Origin: Leptospiraceae bacterium
Lineage (GTDB): Bacteria; Spirochaetota; Leptospiria; Turneriellales; Turneriellaceae
Direction of reading: 5' to 3'
DNA length: 14,242 bases
NCBI GenBank assembly: GCA_025057195.1
Contig: JANWWX010000011.1
Span: 1 to 14,242 of the forward strand
In this document: positions 6,569 to 13,819 of the stretch, piece by piece
Position numbering within the stretch: position 1 is the stretch's first letter
How the letters are laid out: each line of letters starts with the position of its first letter
Position numbers and translations under genes: made by a program
Notes under the pieces: generated by a model
Told to the model about the DNA's origin: nothing
Seen by the model: the letters and a program-made list of their open reading frames with translations, nothing else
Database searches by the model: none

Positions 6569-8794
6569 TTATGGTGCGGCCTCTAAGCGTTCTAGTTCGG
6601 TGTAGCGCAGCAAAAACTTGCGCGTTTTGCCATCGTCAAAAATGATATGGATCAAAGCGGAATCACCTTCACCCTCAATACGTAGCACTCGGCCAGCGCC
6701 GAAGACGTGGTGGCGTACCCGGTCACCGCGGGCAAAGCTGCCACTAGTATTGTTTTTGGGACGCAGGAAAAATGCCCATGGTGGTACCACTTGTGGTGGG
6801 ATCTTTTTCACCATGCCTTCTACAAAGCGGTTATTATTTTTTTGGACGACCAAGCCTTCAGCGATCTCATGAAAAAAAGGAGAAATGTGGGATGCCTGTA
6901 AATAGCCCTGGCGCATGCGCCGCTGTGCTTGCGTGAAAAAGAGCCGATCGCGCGCGCGGGTGACCGCAACATAAAAAAGCCGCCTTTCTTCGCTGATGTC
7001 GCCGCTTTGCTCGGCCAAAAAATGCGGGAAAAGCTCCTCTTCGAAGCCGGCGACAATGACCGCACAAAACTCAAGGCCCTTGGCGTTGTGCACCGTCATC
7101 AGGTTGACCGCCTGATTTTTTTCGCTGCCCTCTTCGTTGCCATCGTCCGCGGTGTTCGAAGTCAGCAGTGTGATCTGCTGCAGGTAGTCGGCCAACGAGG
7201 GATTCGGACTTGTCGTTTGGTAACGGGCGAGCGAGTTGCGCAGCTCGGCGACATGCTCCAAGCGGGAGCTGCCCAACAGGCGATCTTCTTCCTCCCAGAG
7301 TTTCCTGAGCCCAGTTAGCTCCAAAAGCTCGTCCAGGAAAAGGGCTAAATCCATGCTCTCTGCACGTTTTCTTAGCTTGAGCAGGAGTTTGCCAAAACCC
7401 ACTGCGGCTTCTTTGGCTTTTCCGCTGAGTGGATTTTTTTTCTCGTCTAAAAGCAGTTGGATGAAGTCGCTCTCGAGACTCTCTTCGCGGGCAGTAAAAA
7501 TTTTTTCGATCGATTTATCCCCCAGCCCACGCGGTGGCAAATTGACTGCACGCACAAAGGCTGCCTCATCACTGCTATTGGTAATCAGCCGGAAATAGGC
7601 GAGCACATCTTTGATTTCCTTGCGCGCAAAAAACGACAATCCGCCATAGATACGGTAAGGGATTTTGGCTTCTAGCAGCGCCTCTTCAATCAGGCGTGAC
7701 TGTGCGTTGGTGCGGTAAAGCACGGCGATTTCCCCGGCGGGGTACTCGCGCATCAATTCCCTCACCAGTTGCGCGATCTGTTTGGCTTCAGACGTGTCGT
7801 CGGGGGTGGTGTAAAGCACGGCCTTTTCGCCACCTTCCCGGCGGGTGAAAAGCCTTTTGGGCATGCGCTCAAAGTTATTGGCGATGACCGAATTGGCAAT
7901 CTCGAGGATCACCTCGGTCGAGCGATAGTTCTCCTCCAGCTTGATGACCGCCGCGTCGGGAAAGTCACGGGCAAAATCGAGGATGTTGCGCACATCGGCG
8001 CCACGCCAGCCATAAATCGCCTGATCGTCGTCGCCGACCACGCACAGGTTGCGCTCGCGGGCTGCGACCAATTGCACAAAGCGGTATTGTGCGTAGTTGG
8101 TATCTTGGTATTCGTCGATCAGCCAAAAGGGATAGCGGTTCTGCCAGCGCTCCAATAGCTCTGGGTTTTTCTCAAAAAGAAAACATGGTAGCGAGATCAA
8201 GTCGGCAAAGTCCACGGCAAAAGACGCCTGTTTGCGCAATTCATAAAGTTGGTAGATTTCTGGTAGAAGCTCACCGAATTCGTAGCTATCGAGATCAATT
8301 GCTTCGCTCAGGTTTTGTGGCGTCACCAGCCGGTCTTTGAAAGAGGAAATCGTGTTGGCAAAATAGCGGCACTGTGTGCGGTTATATTTGCCGCTGAATT
8401 TTTCCATCACTGCCGTGATTGCCTGAAGCTGGTCTTCATCGTCCCAGACCGAAAAATTCTCTGGATAGCCAAAGTACTGTGCGTTCTGCCGCAAAAGATA
8501 AAGCCCCAGCGAATGGTACGTGCGCACTTGGCAATCGGCTCCGATGGGACCTGCAGTCTCAAGCAGGCGGGTACGCATTTCTCCCGCTGCTTTATTGGTG
8601 AAGGTGACAGCGGCGATGCGCCGCGGTGGGATTTTTTCCACATGGATCAGCCAGGCCATGCGGTGGATGATCGTGCGTGTCTTGCCCGAGCCTGCACCGG
8701 CCAGGATCAAAACCGGACCGTACGCTTTCTTCACAGCTTCGCGCTGTGGTTCATTGAGCGGCGCAAGCAGGATGTCTTGCCAGCTTTTTGCCAT
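6569..8794 (-). CDS. uvrD: UvrD/PcrA-type DNA helicase
   Basis: Superfamily 1A 3'-5' DNA helicase acting in nucleotide-excision and mismatch repair and in removal of proteins from DNA. At 741 residues it has the full family length. Motifs in order: Q-motif LNEPQREAV (13-21), Walker A AGAGSGKTRT (32-41), motif II LIDEYQDTN (225-233), motif III VVGDDDQAIYGWRGA (252-266), EENYRST (287-293), motif V VNLMTVHNAKGLEF (563-576) and motif VI EERRLFYVAVTRAR (602-615). The C terminus (about 686-741) carries the Tudor-like domain typical of PcrA/UvrD, with FARGDRVRHHVFGAGRV. UvrD, PcrA and Rep cannot be told apart by motifs alone; the C-terminal domain favours UvrD/PcrA. The ATG follows the ctaB stop codon with no gap. 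Confidence 0.96.
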   Translation of the reverse strand: MAKSWQDILLAPLNEPQREAVKKAYGPVLILAGAGSGKTRTIIHRMAWLIHVEKIPPRRIAAVTFTNKAAGEMRTRLLETAGPIGADCQVRTYHSLGLYLLRQNAQYFGYPENFSVWDDEDQLQAITAVMEKFSGKYNRTQCRYFANTISSFKDRLVTPQNLSEAIDLDSYEFGELLPEIYQLYELRKQASFAVDFADLISLPCFLFEKNPELLERWQNRYPFWLIDEYQDTNYAQYRFVQLVAARERNLCVVGDDDQAIYGWRGADVRNILDFARDFPDAAVIKLEENYRSTEVILEIANSVIANNFERMPKRLFTRREGGEKAVLYTTPDDTSEAKQIAQLVRELMREYPAGEIAVLYRTNAQSRLIEEALLEAKIPYRIYGGLSFFARKEIKDVLAYFRLITNSSDEAAFVRAVNLPPRGLGDKSIEKIFTAREESLESDFIQLLLDEKKNPLSGKAKEAAVGFGKLLLKLRKRAESMDLALFLDELLELTGLRKLWEEEDRLLGSSRLEHVAELRNSLARYQTTSPNPSLADYLQQITLLTSNTADDGNEEGSEKNQAVNLMTVHNAKGLEFCAVIVAGFEEELFPHFLAEQSGDISEERRLFYVAVTRARDRLFFTQAQRRMRQGYLQASHISPFFHEIAEGLVVQKNNNRFVEGMVKKIPPQVVPPWAFFLRPKNNTSGSFARGDRVRHHVFGAGRVLRIEGEGDSALIHIIFDDGKTRKFLLRYTELERLEAAP

Positions 8795-9706
8795 TTAAGC
8801 AAAAAGGATGTCCAAGGTTAAAGCCAGCATCACCGCCAGCATATAGACAATCGAGGCAAAGAAAGCCTTGCCATACTGTTCACGCCGGTAGATGCCGCGC
8901 ACCGTCCTTACGATATAATAAAGCGACGCGATGCCACTCAGTATAAAATAGAGGACTCCATAGCCACCTGCCAGCCCCATGGCCAACGCCAGTGGCGGCA
9001 GCGATAGCCCGTAAATCAGGATGTAAAGCCGCGTGTAGTTGTCACCATAAACCACTGGCAACACCGGCACACCGCCTGCGGCATATTCTTGCGCTAGTTT
9101 CAGGCTTAGTACCCAAAAGTGCGCTGGCTGCCAAAACATCATGAAGATAAAAAGCAGCCAGATGTCTGCCGCAAAGCGGTCGCTGACACCATAGCCGCCG
9201 ATGAGGACGGGCAGTGCGCCGGGCAGGCCACCGGCGATGGCGCCGAAAGGTCCTGTCCTTTTCAGGTAAAGTGTGTACCATACGGTGTAAGAGAGTATCG
9301 CGCAGGCGGTCAAAACTGCTGCCACATAGCGCGCCAAAAGCAGAAGCGGGACAAAAGACAGAGCAGCCATGCTGAGCGCAATTAGCCACAGCCATTTCTT
9401 ACCGATTTGGTCAATGAGTTCAGTGCGCCAGCGGGTGCGCGGCATTTTTTTGTCCATTTCATAGTCGAGCAAGTTGTTGATCAGTGCAGAGGCCGCCGAG
9501 GAGAACGCCAGCGAAACGAGGATCGCACCAGTTTCCACAAGCGGCGGCACAAACCGGCGCGCCATCAGCATGCCCGTGAGCCCAGTGATGACGACGGTGA
9601 AGATGATGGTGCCTTTGGCCAGGCGGAGTAGCGCACGCACAAAGGAAAAACCGCAAACCGGGACAGCGTGGAAAGAAAAAGCACCAGCCGGCGGAAAATA
9701 GCCCAA
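8795..9706 (-). CDS. ctaB: Protoheme IX farnesyltransferase-like UbiA protein (CtaB/CyoE)
   Basis: Membrane prenyltransferase of the UbiA family that should attach a farnesyl group to haem b to give haem O, a precursor for haem-copper oxidases. It has 303 residues and about eight to nine membrane helices. The prenyl-diphosphate motif is N77xxxD81xxxD85 within NNLLDYEMDKKMPRTRWR. The CyoE-like central region includes YLKRTGPFGAIAGGLPGALPVLIGG, FWQPAHFWVLSLKLAQEY and GGVPVLPVVYGDNYTR. The start is unsure: the frame opens with a TTG at 9706, and a GTG at residue 23 is an alternative; neither has a clear ribosome binding site. It lies 10 nt after the AgmX-like gene and directly abuts uvrD. No cytochrome oxidase or ctaA gene is in the window, so assignment to haem O synthesis rests on sequence resemblance. 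Confidence 0.88.
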   Translation of the reverse strand: MGYFPPAGAFSFHAVPVCGFSFVRALLRLAKGTIIFTVVITGLTGMLMARRFVPPLVETGAILVSLAFSSAASALINNLLDYEMDKKMPRTRWRTELIDQIGKKWLWLIALSMAALSFVPLLLLARYVAAVLTACAILSYTVWYTLYLKRTGPFGAIAGGLPGALPVLIGGYGVSDRFAADIWLLFIFMMFWQPAHFWVLSLKLAQEYAAGGVPVLPVVYGDNYTRLYILIYGLSLPPLALAMGLAGGYGVLYFILSGIASLYYIVRTVRGIYRREQYGKAFFASIVYMLAVMLALTLDILFA

Positions 9707-9716
9707 AGAGTCTGCG

Positions 9717-10214
9717 CTACTTCTGCTTGCGCGGGGGGGACTTGGCTGGTGCTTCTTTGTCTTTGTCGCCGAAAACGAAAGTGTGTTCGACGTATTTTTT
9801 CATGATTGGCTCAGGGAAGGTCCAGCCGGCGATTTTATCCAATATGCACTTTTCCAAAACCTGGTTATGGAAATCAGAGGCTATCACCTCGGGCCTCTCC
9901 ACTTTTCCTGAGGTGGTAATTTGCCAGTCCACCCGTATTTTGCCCTTCGGGTTGGTAGGCTTTGTGGCCAAAAATTCCGAGTAGCATGCCTGCAGCTCGG
10001 GATAGCCCTTCAAGATCCGGTTCTTTACCACTTTCGAGAGATACTGGTCTTGCGCTTTGCGAGAGTCACTCGGGTTGCTGCGGCTGAGCAATTCCATGAT
10101 CTGTGCGTTTTGCCGGCGTGTTTCGAAAAATAGGTATGCTGCCACCGCGATTGCCAAGAACGCCACAGCATAAGGTAGTATCAGTTGCGATGAGGGTTTG
10201 CTACCATTGCCCAT
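9717..10214 (-). CDS. AgmX/PglI-type (TonB-C-like) membrane-anchored protein
   Basis: A 165-residue protein with one N-terminal membrane anchor (about 11-30, LILPYAVAFLAIAVAAYLFF) and a periplasmic part. Residues about 72-137 match the AgmX/PglI C-terminal domain, a TonB-C-like fold known from myxobacterial gliding and glycosylation proteins: ELQACYSEFLA, KIRVDWQITTSGKVERPEV, then EKCILDKIAGWTFPEP. The two conserved cysteines, Cys77 and Cys123, are present. It lacks the long Pro-rich spacer of true TonB and there is no ExbB/ExbD next to it. The tail is basic and Pro-rich. Its exact role is unknown; anchoring or envelope coupling is inference. It follows nfeD by 55 nt and precedes ctaB by 10 nt. 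An inverted repeat covers its start codon. Confidence 0.8.
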   Translation of the reverse strand: MGNGSKPSSQLILPYAVAFLAIAVAAYLFFETRRQNAQIMELLSRSNPSDSRKAQDQYLSKVVKNRILKGYPELQACYSEFLATKPTNPKGKIRVDWQITTSGKVERPEVIASDFHNQVLEKCILDKIAGWTFPEPIMKKYVEHTFVFGDKDKEAPAKSPPRKQK

Positions 10215-10248
10215 GACGGTTATGGCAAGGTGCTATTTTTCACCGTCA
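10214..10248 (-). repeat. Inverted repeat spanning the start of the AgmX-like gene
   Basis: On the minus strand TGACGGT and ACCGTCA, 7 nt each, are separated by 21 nt. The last A is the first base of the start codon at 10214. It could be a small operator or an mRNA hairpin that affects initiation, or chance. No ribosome binding site is visible within it. Confidence 0.3.
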
Positions 10249-10269
10249 ATAAAAATGCAGATTACGGAC

Positions 10270-10725
10270 TTAGCCACTGCCATCCACAGCGCGCACAATG
10301 AAGTGGATGTTTTCGCGCCCCACAATCTCGACCGTGGTATTTTCGGCAATCTCACCCTCCACGCTGCGCGCAGACCAGGTGGTGCCTGAAAAGCGGATCC
10401 GCCCAGAAAAGTCATATGGTGTGATCTTGCTGACAGCCACCGCGTGTTGGCCAATCAGTAATTTTTCTTCATCGGCTTCGGCTTTTTCTGTATCTGAAGG
10501 ATAAAAGCGGATAACCAATCGGCGCAGGGTGGCTAGCATCAAAAGCGAGCTCAGCACAAAAAACACCACCACCGACACGGGATCGTTCAGCCAACGGAGA
10601 TAGATAGCACCACCGGTCAGAAGCGCACCCAAGCCAAGAAAGACCACCACCAGGCCGGGGATAAAGAATTCGAGTAAGATTAAAATAGCACCGGCGATGC
10701 ACCAAAATAAATAGTCAAGCAGCAT
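10270..10725 (-). CDS. nfeD: NfeD-family membrane protein
   Basis: Short NfeD-type protein of 151 residues. The N-terminal half is membrane-embedded (about 1-42 and 48-66) with the typical FWCIAGAILILLEFFIPGL and FLGLGALLTG. After a short acidic linker (78-87), residues 88-147 form the OB-fold-like NfeD domain: LIGQHAVAVSKI, GRIRFSGTTWSARS, GEIAENTTVEIVG. NfeD proteins usually work with an SPFH/stomatin-type partner in membrane organisation or quality control. No such partner is encoded nearby, so its partner must be elsewhere or absent. It has an ATG start, sits 42 nt after the MDR oxidoreductase gene and 55 nt before the AgmX-like gene. Confidence 0.92.
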   Translation of the reverse strand: MLLDYLFWCIAGAILILLEFFIPGLVVVFLGLGALLTGGAIYLRWLNDPVSVVVFFVLSSLLMLATLRRLVIRFYPSDTEKAEADEEKLLIGQHAVAVSKITPYDFSGRIRFSGTTWSARSVEGEIAENTTVEIVGRENIHFIVRAVDGSG

Positions 10726-10767
10726 GCACCCGCAAATCCACCAGAAAGCATGATGGCAAGCAGAAAG

Positions 10768-11799
10768 CTAACTCACATTGAGCACGATTTTACCAAAGTG
10801 GCTGCCGCTTTTGAGGTATTGGATTGCCTCGGGTAGTTCCGCAAAATCAAAGAAGCGGTCGATTGCCGGCTTGAGTTTATGCGCGGCGATGGCACGGCAC
10901 ATGTCCTCGAACGCCTCGCGCCCACCGACGAGGATGCCCTGCACGCGCACGTTTTGCATCAGGATTGGCAAAAGATTGATTTCTTTCGAGCTGCCGGCCA
11001 AAATGCCGATCAGGCTGATCACGCCGTCCATGCGCACTGCACGGATCGATTGTTCGAGAGTGCCCGCCCCACCCACTTCGATGATGTGGTCTGCCCCCTG
11101 CATGTGGGTGATCTTGCGCACTTCCTTCGCCCATTCGGGTTTTTCCCGGTAGTTGATGAGATAGTCGGCGCCAAGCTCGGCAGCTTTTTTGAGTTTGTCG
11201 TGAGAGCTGGAGGTGGCGATGACGGTGCAGCCGAGCATTTTGGCGAACTGCAGCGCAAAGATCGAAACCCCACCGGTGCCCAATACCACCACCACGTCGC
11301 CGGGCTTCACTTGGTTCATGACCACCAGCGCCGACCAGGCAGTGAGCGCAGCGCACGGCAGCGTTGCCGCCTCGGCATAGCTCAGGTGGTCGGGAATGGC
11401 CACCGCCGCCCATTCGGGAACTTGCATGATGGTGCGCGCGGTGCCGTCGAGCGGCCCGCCCAAAGTGCTCTTGCGCAGGTCATCGCTTTTCGGGCGTTTG
11501 CCAATCCAGCTTTGCGAAAAGGTGGGCATCACGCGGTCACCCACCTGGAATCGGGTCACAGAGCTCCCCACTGCGATGACCTCGCCGGCGCCGTCCGAAA
11601 GTGGGATCAGCGGCAGCTTTTGCTTTGGGTTATATTGCCCACTGACCATGAGGTAGTCGCGGAAGTTGAGCGAAACGGCTTTGATCGCGATGCGGATCGA
11701 ATAGGGGTCTAGTTCTGGCACGGCGCGCTCGCGCAGGTGCAGGTTTTCGACACCAAAGCCATTTTCAAGGACATGCGCGCGGCAAACGAGGTTAGCCAT
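10768..11799 (-). CDS. MDR-family NAD(P)-dependent oxidoreductase, zinc-independent
   Basis: Medium-chain dehydrogenase/reductase of 343 residues, close to quinone-oxidoreductase-like alcohol dehydrogenases. The N-terminal catalytic domain contains VSLNFRDYLMVSGQY (42-56) and PLSDGAGEVIAVG (66-78), and then VTRFQVGDRV (81-90). The nucleotide-binding fold has VVVLGTGGVSIFALQFAK (170-187) and ATSSSHDKLKKAAELGADYLINY. The catalytic-zinc Cys of classical alcohol dehydrogenases is replaced by the NFRD segment and there is no cluster of four structural-zinc cysteines, so it is probably zinc-independent. Substrate unknown. It is the first gene of the long minus-strand run and is preceded by a promoter-like sequence. 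Confidence 0.9.
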   Translation of the reverse strand: MANLVCRAHVLENGFGVENLHLRERAVPELDPYSIRIAIKAVSLNFRDYLMVSGQYNPKQKLPLIPLSDGAGEVIAVGSSVTRFQVGDRVMPTFSQSWIGKRPKSDDLRKSTLGGPLDGTARTIMQVPEWAAVAIPDHLSYAEAATLPCAALTAWSALVVMNQVKPGDVVVVLGTGGVSIFALQFAKMLGCTVIATSSSHDKLKKAAELGADYLINYREKPEWAKEVRKITHMQGADHIIEVGGAGTLEQSIRAVRMDGVISLIGILAGSSKEINLLPILMQNVRVQGILVGGREAFEDMCRAIAAHKLKPAIDRFFDFAELPEAIQYLKSGSHFGKIVLNVS

Positions 11800-11877
11800 A
11801 AGCCGTTTTGGGCTGCAAAGACAGCATGTAAGGCAAAAAAATGTTGTACAAGTTGGCCCCTACTCGTCAAATAAGGC
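11800..11877. other. Divergent intergenic region between oxidoreductase and lipoprotein genes
   Basis: These 78 bp must hold the promoters of both the minus-strand run and the plus-strand run. A fair minus-strand promoter is visible. No convincing plus-strand promoter was found; the short AAGG just before the lipoprotein ATG is too close to be an ideal ribosome binding site. Confidence 0.6.
11843..11870 (-). promoter_or_regulatory. Putative sigma-70-type promoter of the minus-strand run
   Basis: Minus-strand TTGACG (11865-11870, 5 of 6 to the -35 consensus) and TACAAC (11843-11848, 4 of 6 to the -10 consensus) are separated by 16 bp. The predicted start, near 11836, gives a leader of about 36 nt to the oxidoreductase ATG. 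The -35 box lies only about 8 bp from the divergent lipoprotein gene. Confidence 0.42.
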
Positions 11878-12552
11878 ATGCGATTGGGAGTTTATATTGG
11901 CTTGGCGCTATCTTTTGCAGCCTGCAACAGTTACAATCTTTTGGACACTCTGGAAAAACCCGGCGCGGCCCGCGGTGGTGCCGGTGGGGATGGAGGGTCA
12001 GGTGGCGATGGCGGCGGAGCGCCCACCAGCTGTGGCAGCACCTGCCGCATCTTTGTCAGCCAAACTGCGGTGCCGGGCAACTTTGGCGGCCCGGCACAGG
12101 CCGACACAATTTGCATGAACGACGCCAACCGTCCGCCTGGCAACCGCATCTGGAAGGCGATGCTGGTCGATGGCACAACCCGCAAGGCGTGCAACAGCCC
12201 CACTTGTGGTGGCAATCCAGCAGAGCATTTGAACTGGGTGCTGCGGCCTTACACGCAGTACGTGCGGGTGGATGGCTTGCCGATCCAGGCCACTGTTTCT
12301 GCAGGGATATTTAATTTTGTTGGTGATTTAACAAATCCTATAAGCGCCGACTACTTAGAAGTTTGGACGGGTTTGCAGAACGATTGGGTTTCTGCAAGCA
12401 GCGGTGCAACTTGTCAGAACTGGAGCTCCAGCTCAGGATTTGAGCTTGGGAGCTATGGTAAGGCCAATCAAACTTCAAACGAGGCAATAAGAGCTATCGG
12501 TGCACTCAAGGAGTGTAACCTCAATTTGCGTTTCTACTGTGTCGAACAATAG
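11878..12552 (+). CDS. DUF1554 (Len-type) putative lipoprotein
   Basis: A 224-residue exported protein. The N terminus MRLGVYIGLALSFAAC is a short signal with a relaxed spirochaete-type lipobox (FAAC, lipidated Cys16). A Gly/Asp-rich linker follows (about 29-49). Residues about 55-224 form a DUF1554 domain: CRIFVSQTAVPGNFGG, ADTICMNDANRPPGN, KAMLVDGTTRKAC, EHLNWVLRPYTQYVR, VWTGLQNDWV, CQNWSSSS and the ending LRFYCVEQ. Cysteines at 52, 56, 79, 105, 110, 179, 213 and 221 suggest disulfides outside the cytoplasm. In pathogenic Leptospira, Len proteins with this domain bind host matrix and complement regulators; in this organism the ligand is unknown. GC falls sharply after about residue 140. The start is ATG at 11878 with a poorly spaced AAGG. 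It ends 9 nt before cobB. Confidence 0.87.
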   Translation: MRLGVYIGLALSFAACNSYNLLDTLEKPGAARGGAGGDGGSGGDGGGAPTSCGSTCRIFVSQTAVPGNFGGPAQADTICMNDANRPPGNRIWKAMLVDGTTRKACNSPTCGGNPAEHLNWVLRPYTQYVRVDGLPIQATVSAGIFNFVGDLTNPISADYLEVWTGLQNDWVSASSGATCQNWSSSSGFELGSYGKANQTSNEAIRAIGALKECNLNLRFYCVEQ

Positions 12553-12561
12553 CATATCCCC

Positions 12562-13314
12562 ATGGAAAATGCCTCTTTAAATGAGGCAGCCAAATGCCTT
12601 GCCGCAGCACAGCAGCTCCTTTTCCTGAGCGGTGCCGGCATTTCGGCGGAAAGTGGGGTGCCCACGTTCCGCGGCAAGGATGGCTTGTGGCGCAATTACC
12701 GCGCCGAAGATCTGGCCACACCCGAAGCATTTGCCCGCAACCCCGCCCTGGTTTGGGAATGGTATAACTGGCGCAAAGCCCTGGTGGCGCAGTGCCAGCC
12801 CAACGCCGCCCATTTTGCAGTTGTGGAGCTTGCAAAACTTTTGCCGCACTGCCTTTTTGTCACCCAGAATGTCGATGGCCTGCACCGCGCAGCAGGGCTT
12901 GACAACGTCCTCGAAATGCACGGCAACCTCTACCGCACGCGCTGTACTGTGTGCGGTGCCCTCGAGGAAAAGCGGGAGGACGTCACACCCGAAGTGCGCT
13001 GCACACACTGCGGCGGTGTTCCCTTGCGCCCCGACGTGGTCTGGTTCGGCGAGGCAATACCACCCACAACCCTAAAAACGATTTATGACAAACTCAGCGT
13101 TGCCGATGCAATCCTGGTGGTGGGCACCTCCGGTACTGTCTATCCAGCAGCGGGTTTTGCTGTCGAGGTGCGCCGCCGCGGTGGCACCGTCATTGAAATC
13201 AACACCGAATCACCCCATGGGCACTACCCCAGGGATATCTTTTTGCAAGGCAAGGCGGGCACAGTTTTGCCGCAGCTCGTGGCGCAGCTCAAGTCGCAAC
13301 TCCAAATAGCGTAG
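12562..13314 (+). CDS. cobB: Sirtuin NAD-dependent protein deacylase CobB
   Basis: Sir2-family enzyme that removes acyl groups from lysine using NAD+. It has 250 residues. Landmarks: NAD-binding GAGISAESG (24-32) and PTFRG (34-38), TQNVDGLH (101-108), catalytic His120 in EMHGN, a zinc site at Cys128, Cys131, Cys147 and Cys150, VVGTSGTVYPAAG (186-198) and EINTE (212-216). Tyr68 and Arg71 in WEWYNWR match the Tyr-x-x-Arg pair of class III (SIRT5-like) sirtuins, which recognise succinyl and other acidic acyl groups; that specificity is inferred. The ATG start lacks a clear ribosome binding site and lies 9 nt after the lipoprotein stop codon, so it could be co-transcribed with it. Confidence 0.96.
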   Translation: MENASLNEAAKCLAAAQQLLFLSGAGISAESGVPTFRGKDGLWRNYRAEDLATPEAFARNPALVWEWYNWRKALVAQCQPNAAHFAVVELAKLLPHCLFVTQNVDGLHRAAGLDNVLEMHGNLYRTRCTVCGALEEKREDVTPEVRCTHCGGVPLRPDVVWFGEAIPPTTLKTIYDKLSVADAILVVGTSGTVYPAAGFAVEVRRRGGTVIEINTESPHGHYPRDIFLQGKAGTVLPQLVAQLKSQLQIA

Positions 13315-13363
13315 TAAACGCGCATTTCGGTGGACGACGCTGCTCGCTTTAGCAGACCTTCCC

Positions 13364-13819
13364 GTGGCAATCCTAGCGTTCTTGCTGCTTTTACTTTCTT
13401 TTTTAGCCCTCATTGTGCAGCTTGTGACCCCTTTGGTCATAAACTTGGTCATGATGGCCATTGTGCTCTTGGCTTTTGCTGTGGCTTGGCTCTACCTACG
13501 ACGCCAGCGAAAGCATAGCCGATTCCCACTTTTTGCCAGCGCCAATTTGTTGTTGCAGCTGGTTTTTGTGGTGTTTAGTTTTGTGGTCTTTTTTATGGTA
13601 ACGCTGCCCTACGAGCAGTCGGGCGACTCGCTCGCAGTGGTCGAGGGGCTGCGCAAAATCCTGGTGCGCCAAGGACTTTTACCGGAAGCGCAGCAGCAAC
13701 GCACACCGCAACCAACTCCTAAGCCCGAGAAAAATTCAGAAAAATCACCCCAGGTGCAATTTTCCATTGAGGACAACCCCACTCAAGACGCTAAAGAGAT
13801 GGGGGAACGCGAGCCATGA
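13364..13819 (+). CDS. Unrecognised membrane protein with hydrophilic tail
   Basis: No family recognised. It is 151 residues from a GTG start; no ATG is available in frame upstream and no ribosome binding site is obvious, so the N terminus may be slightly different. Three hydrophobic segments are visible: about 2-22, 24-44 and 60-80. A basic loop RRQRKHSR (46-53) separates the second and third. The C-terminal part (about 83-151) is hydrophilic, with a short helix (LAVVEGLRKILVRQG) and then a Gln/Pro/Glu/Lys-rich, probably disordered stretch ending EMGEREP. It overlaps the next gene by 4 nt (ATGA), so the two are likely translationally coupled and may form a complex. It is 49 nt downstream of cobB. 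Confidence 0.75.
   Translation: MAILAFLLLLLSFLALIVQLVTPLVINLVMMAIVLLAFAVAWLYLRRQRKHSRFPLFASANLLLQLVFVVFSFVVFFMVTLPYEQSGDSLAVVEGLRKILVRQGLLPEAQQQRTPQPTPKPEKNSEKSPQVQFSIEDNPTQDAKEMGEREP

Noticed and set aside
8795..9706. Other UbiA-family identities (menaquinone or chlorophyll-type prenyltransferase)
   Set aside because: The central FWQPAHFW and GGVPVLPVVYGD stretches fit CyoE/CtaB better than MenA or UbiA.
11841..12314. Plus-strand open frame of 157 codons starting upstream of the lipoprotein
   Set aside because: It overlaps the DUF1554 gene in another frame; its Trp/His/Arg-rich composition is typical of an out-of-frame shadow of GC-rich coding DNA.
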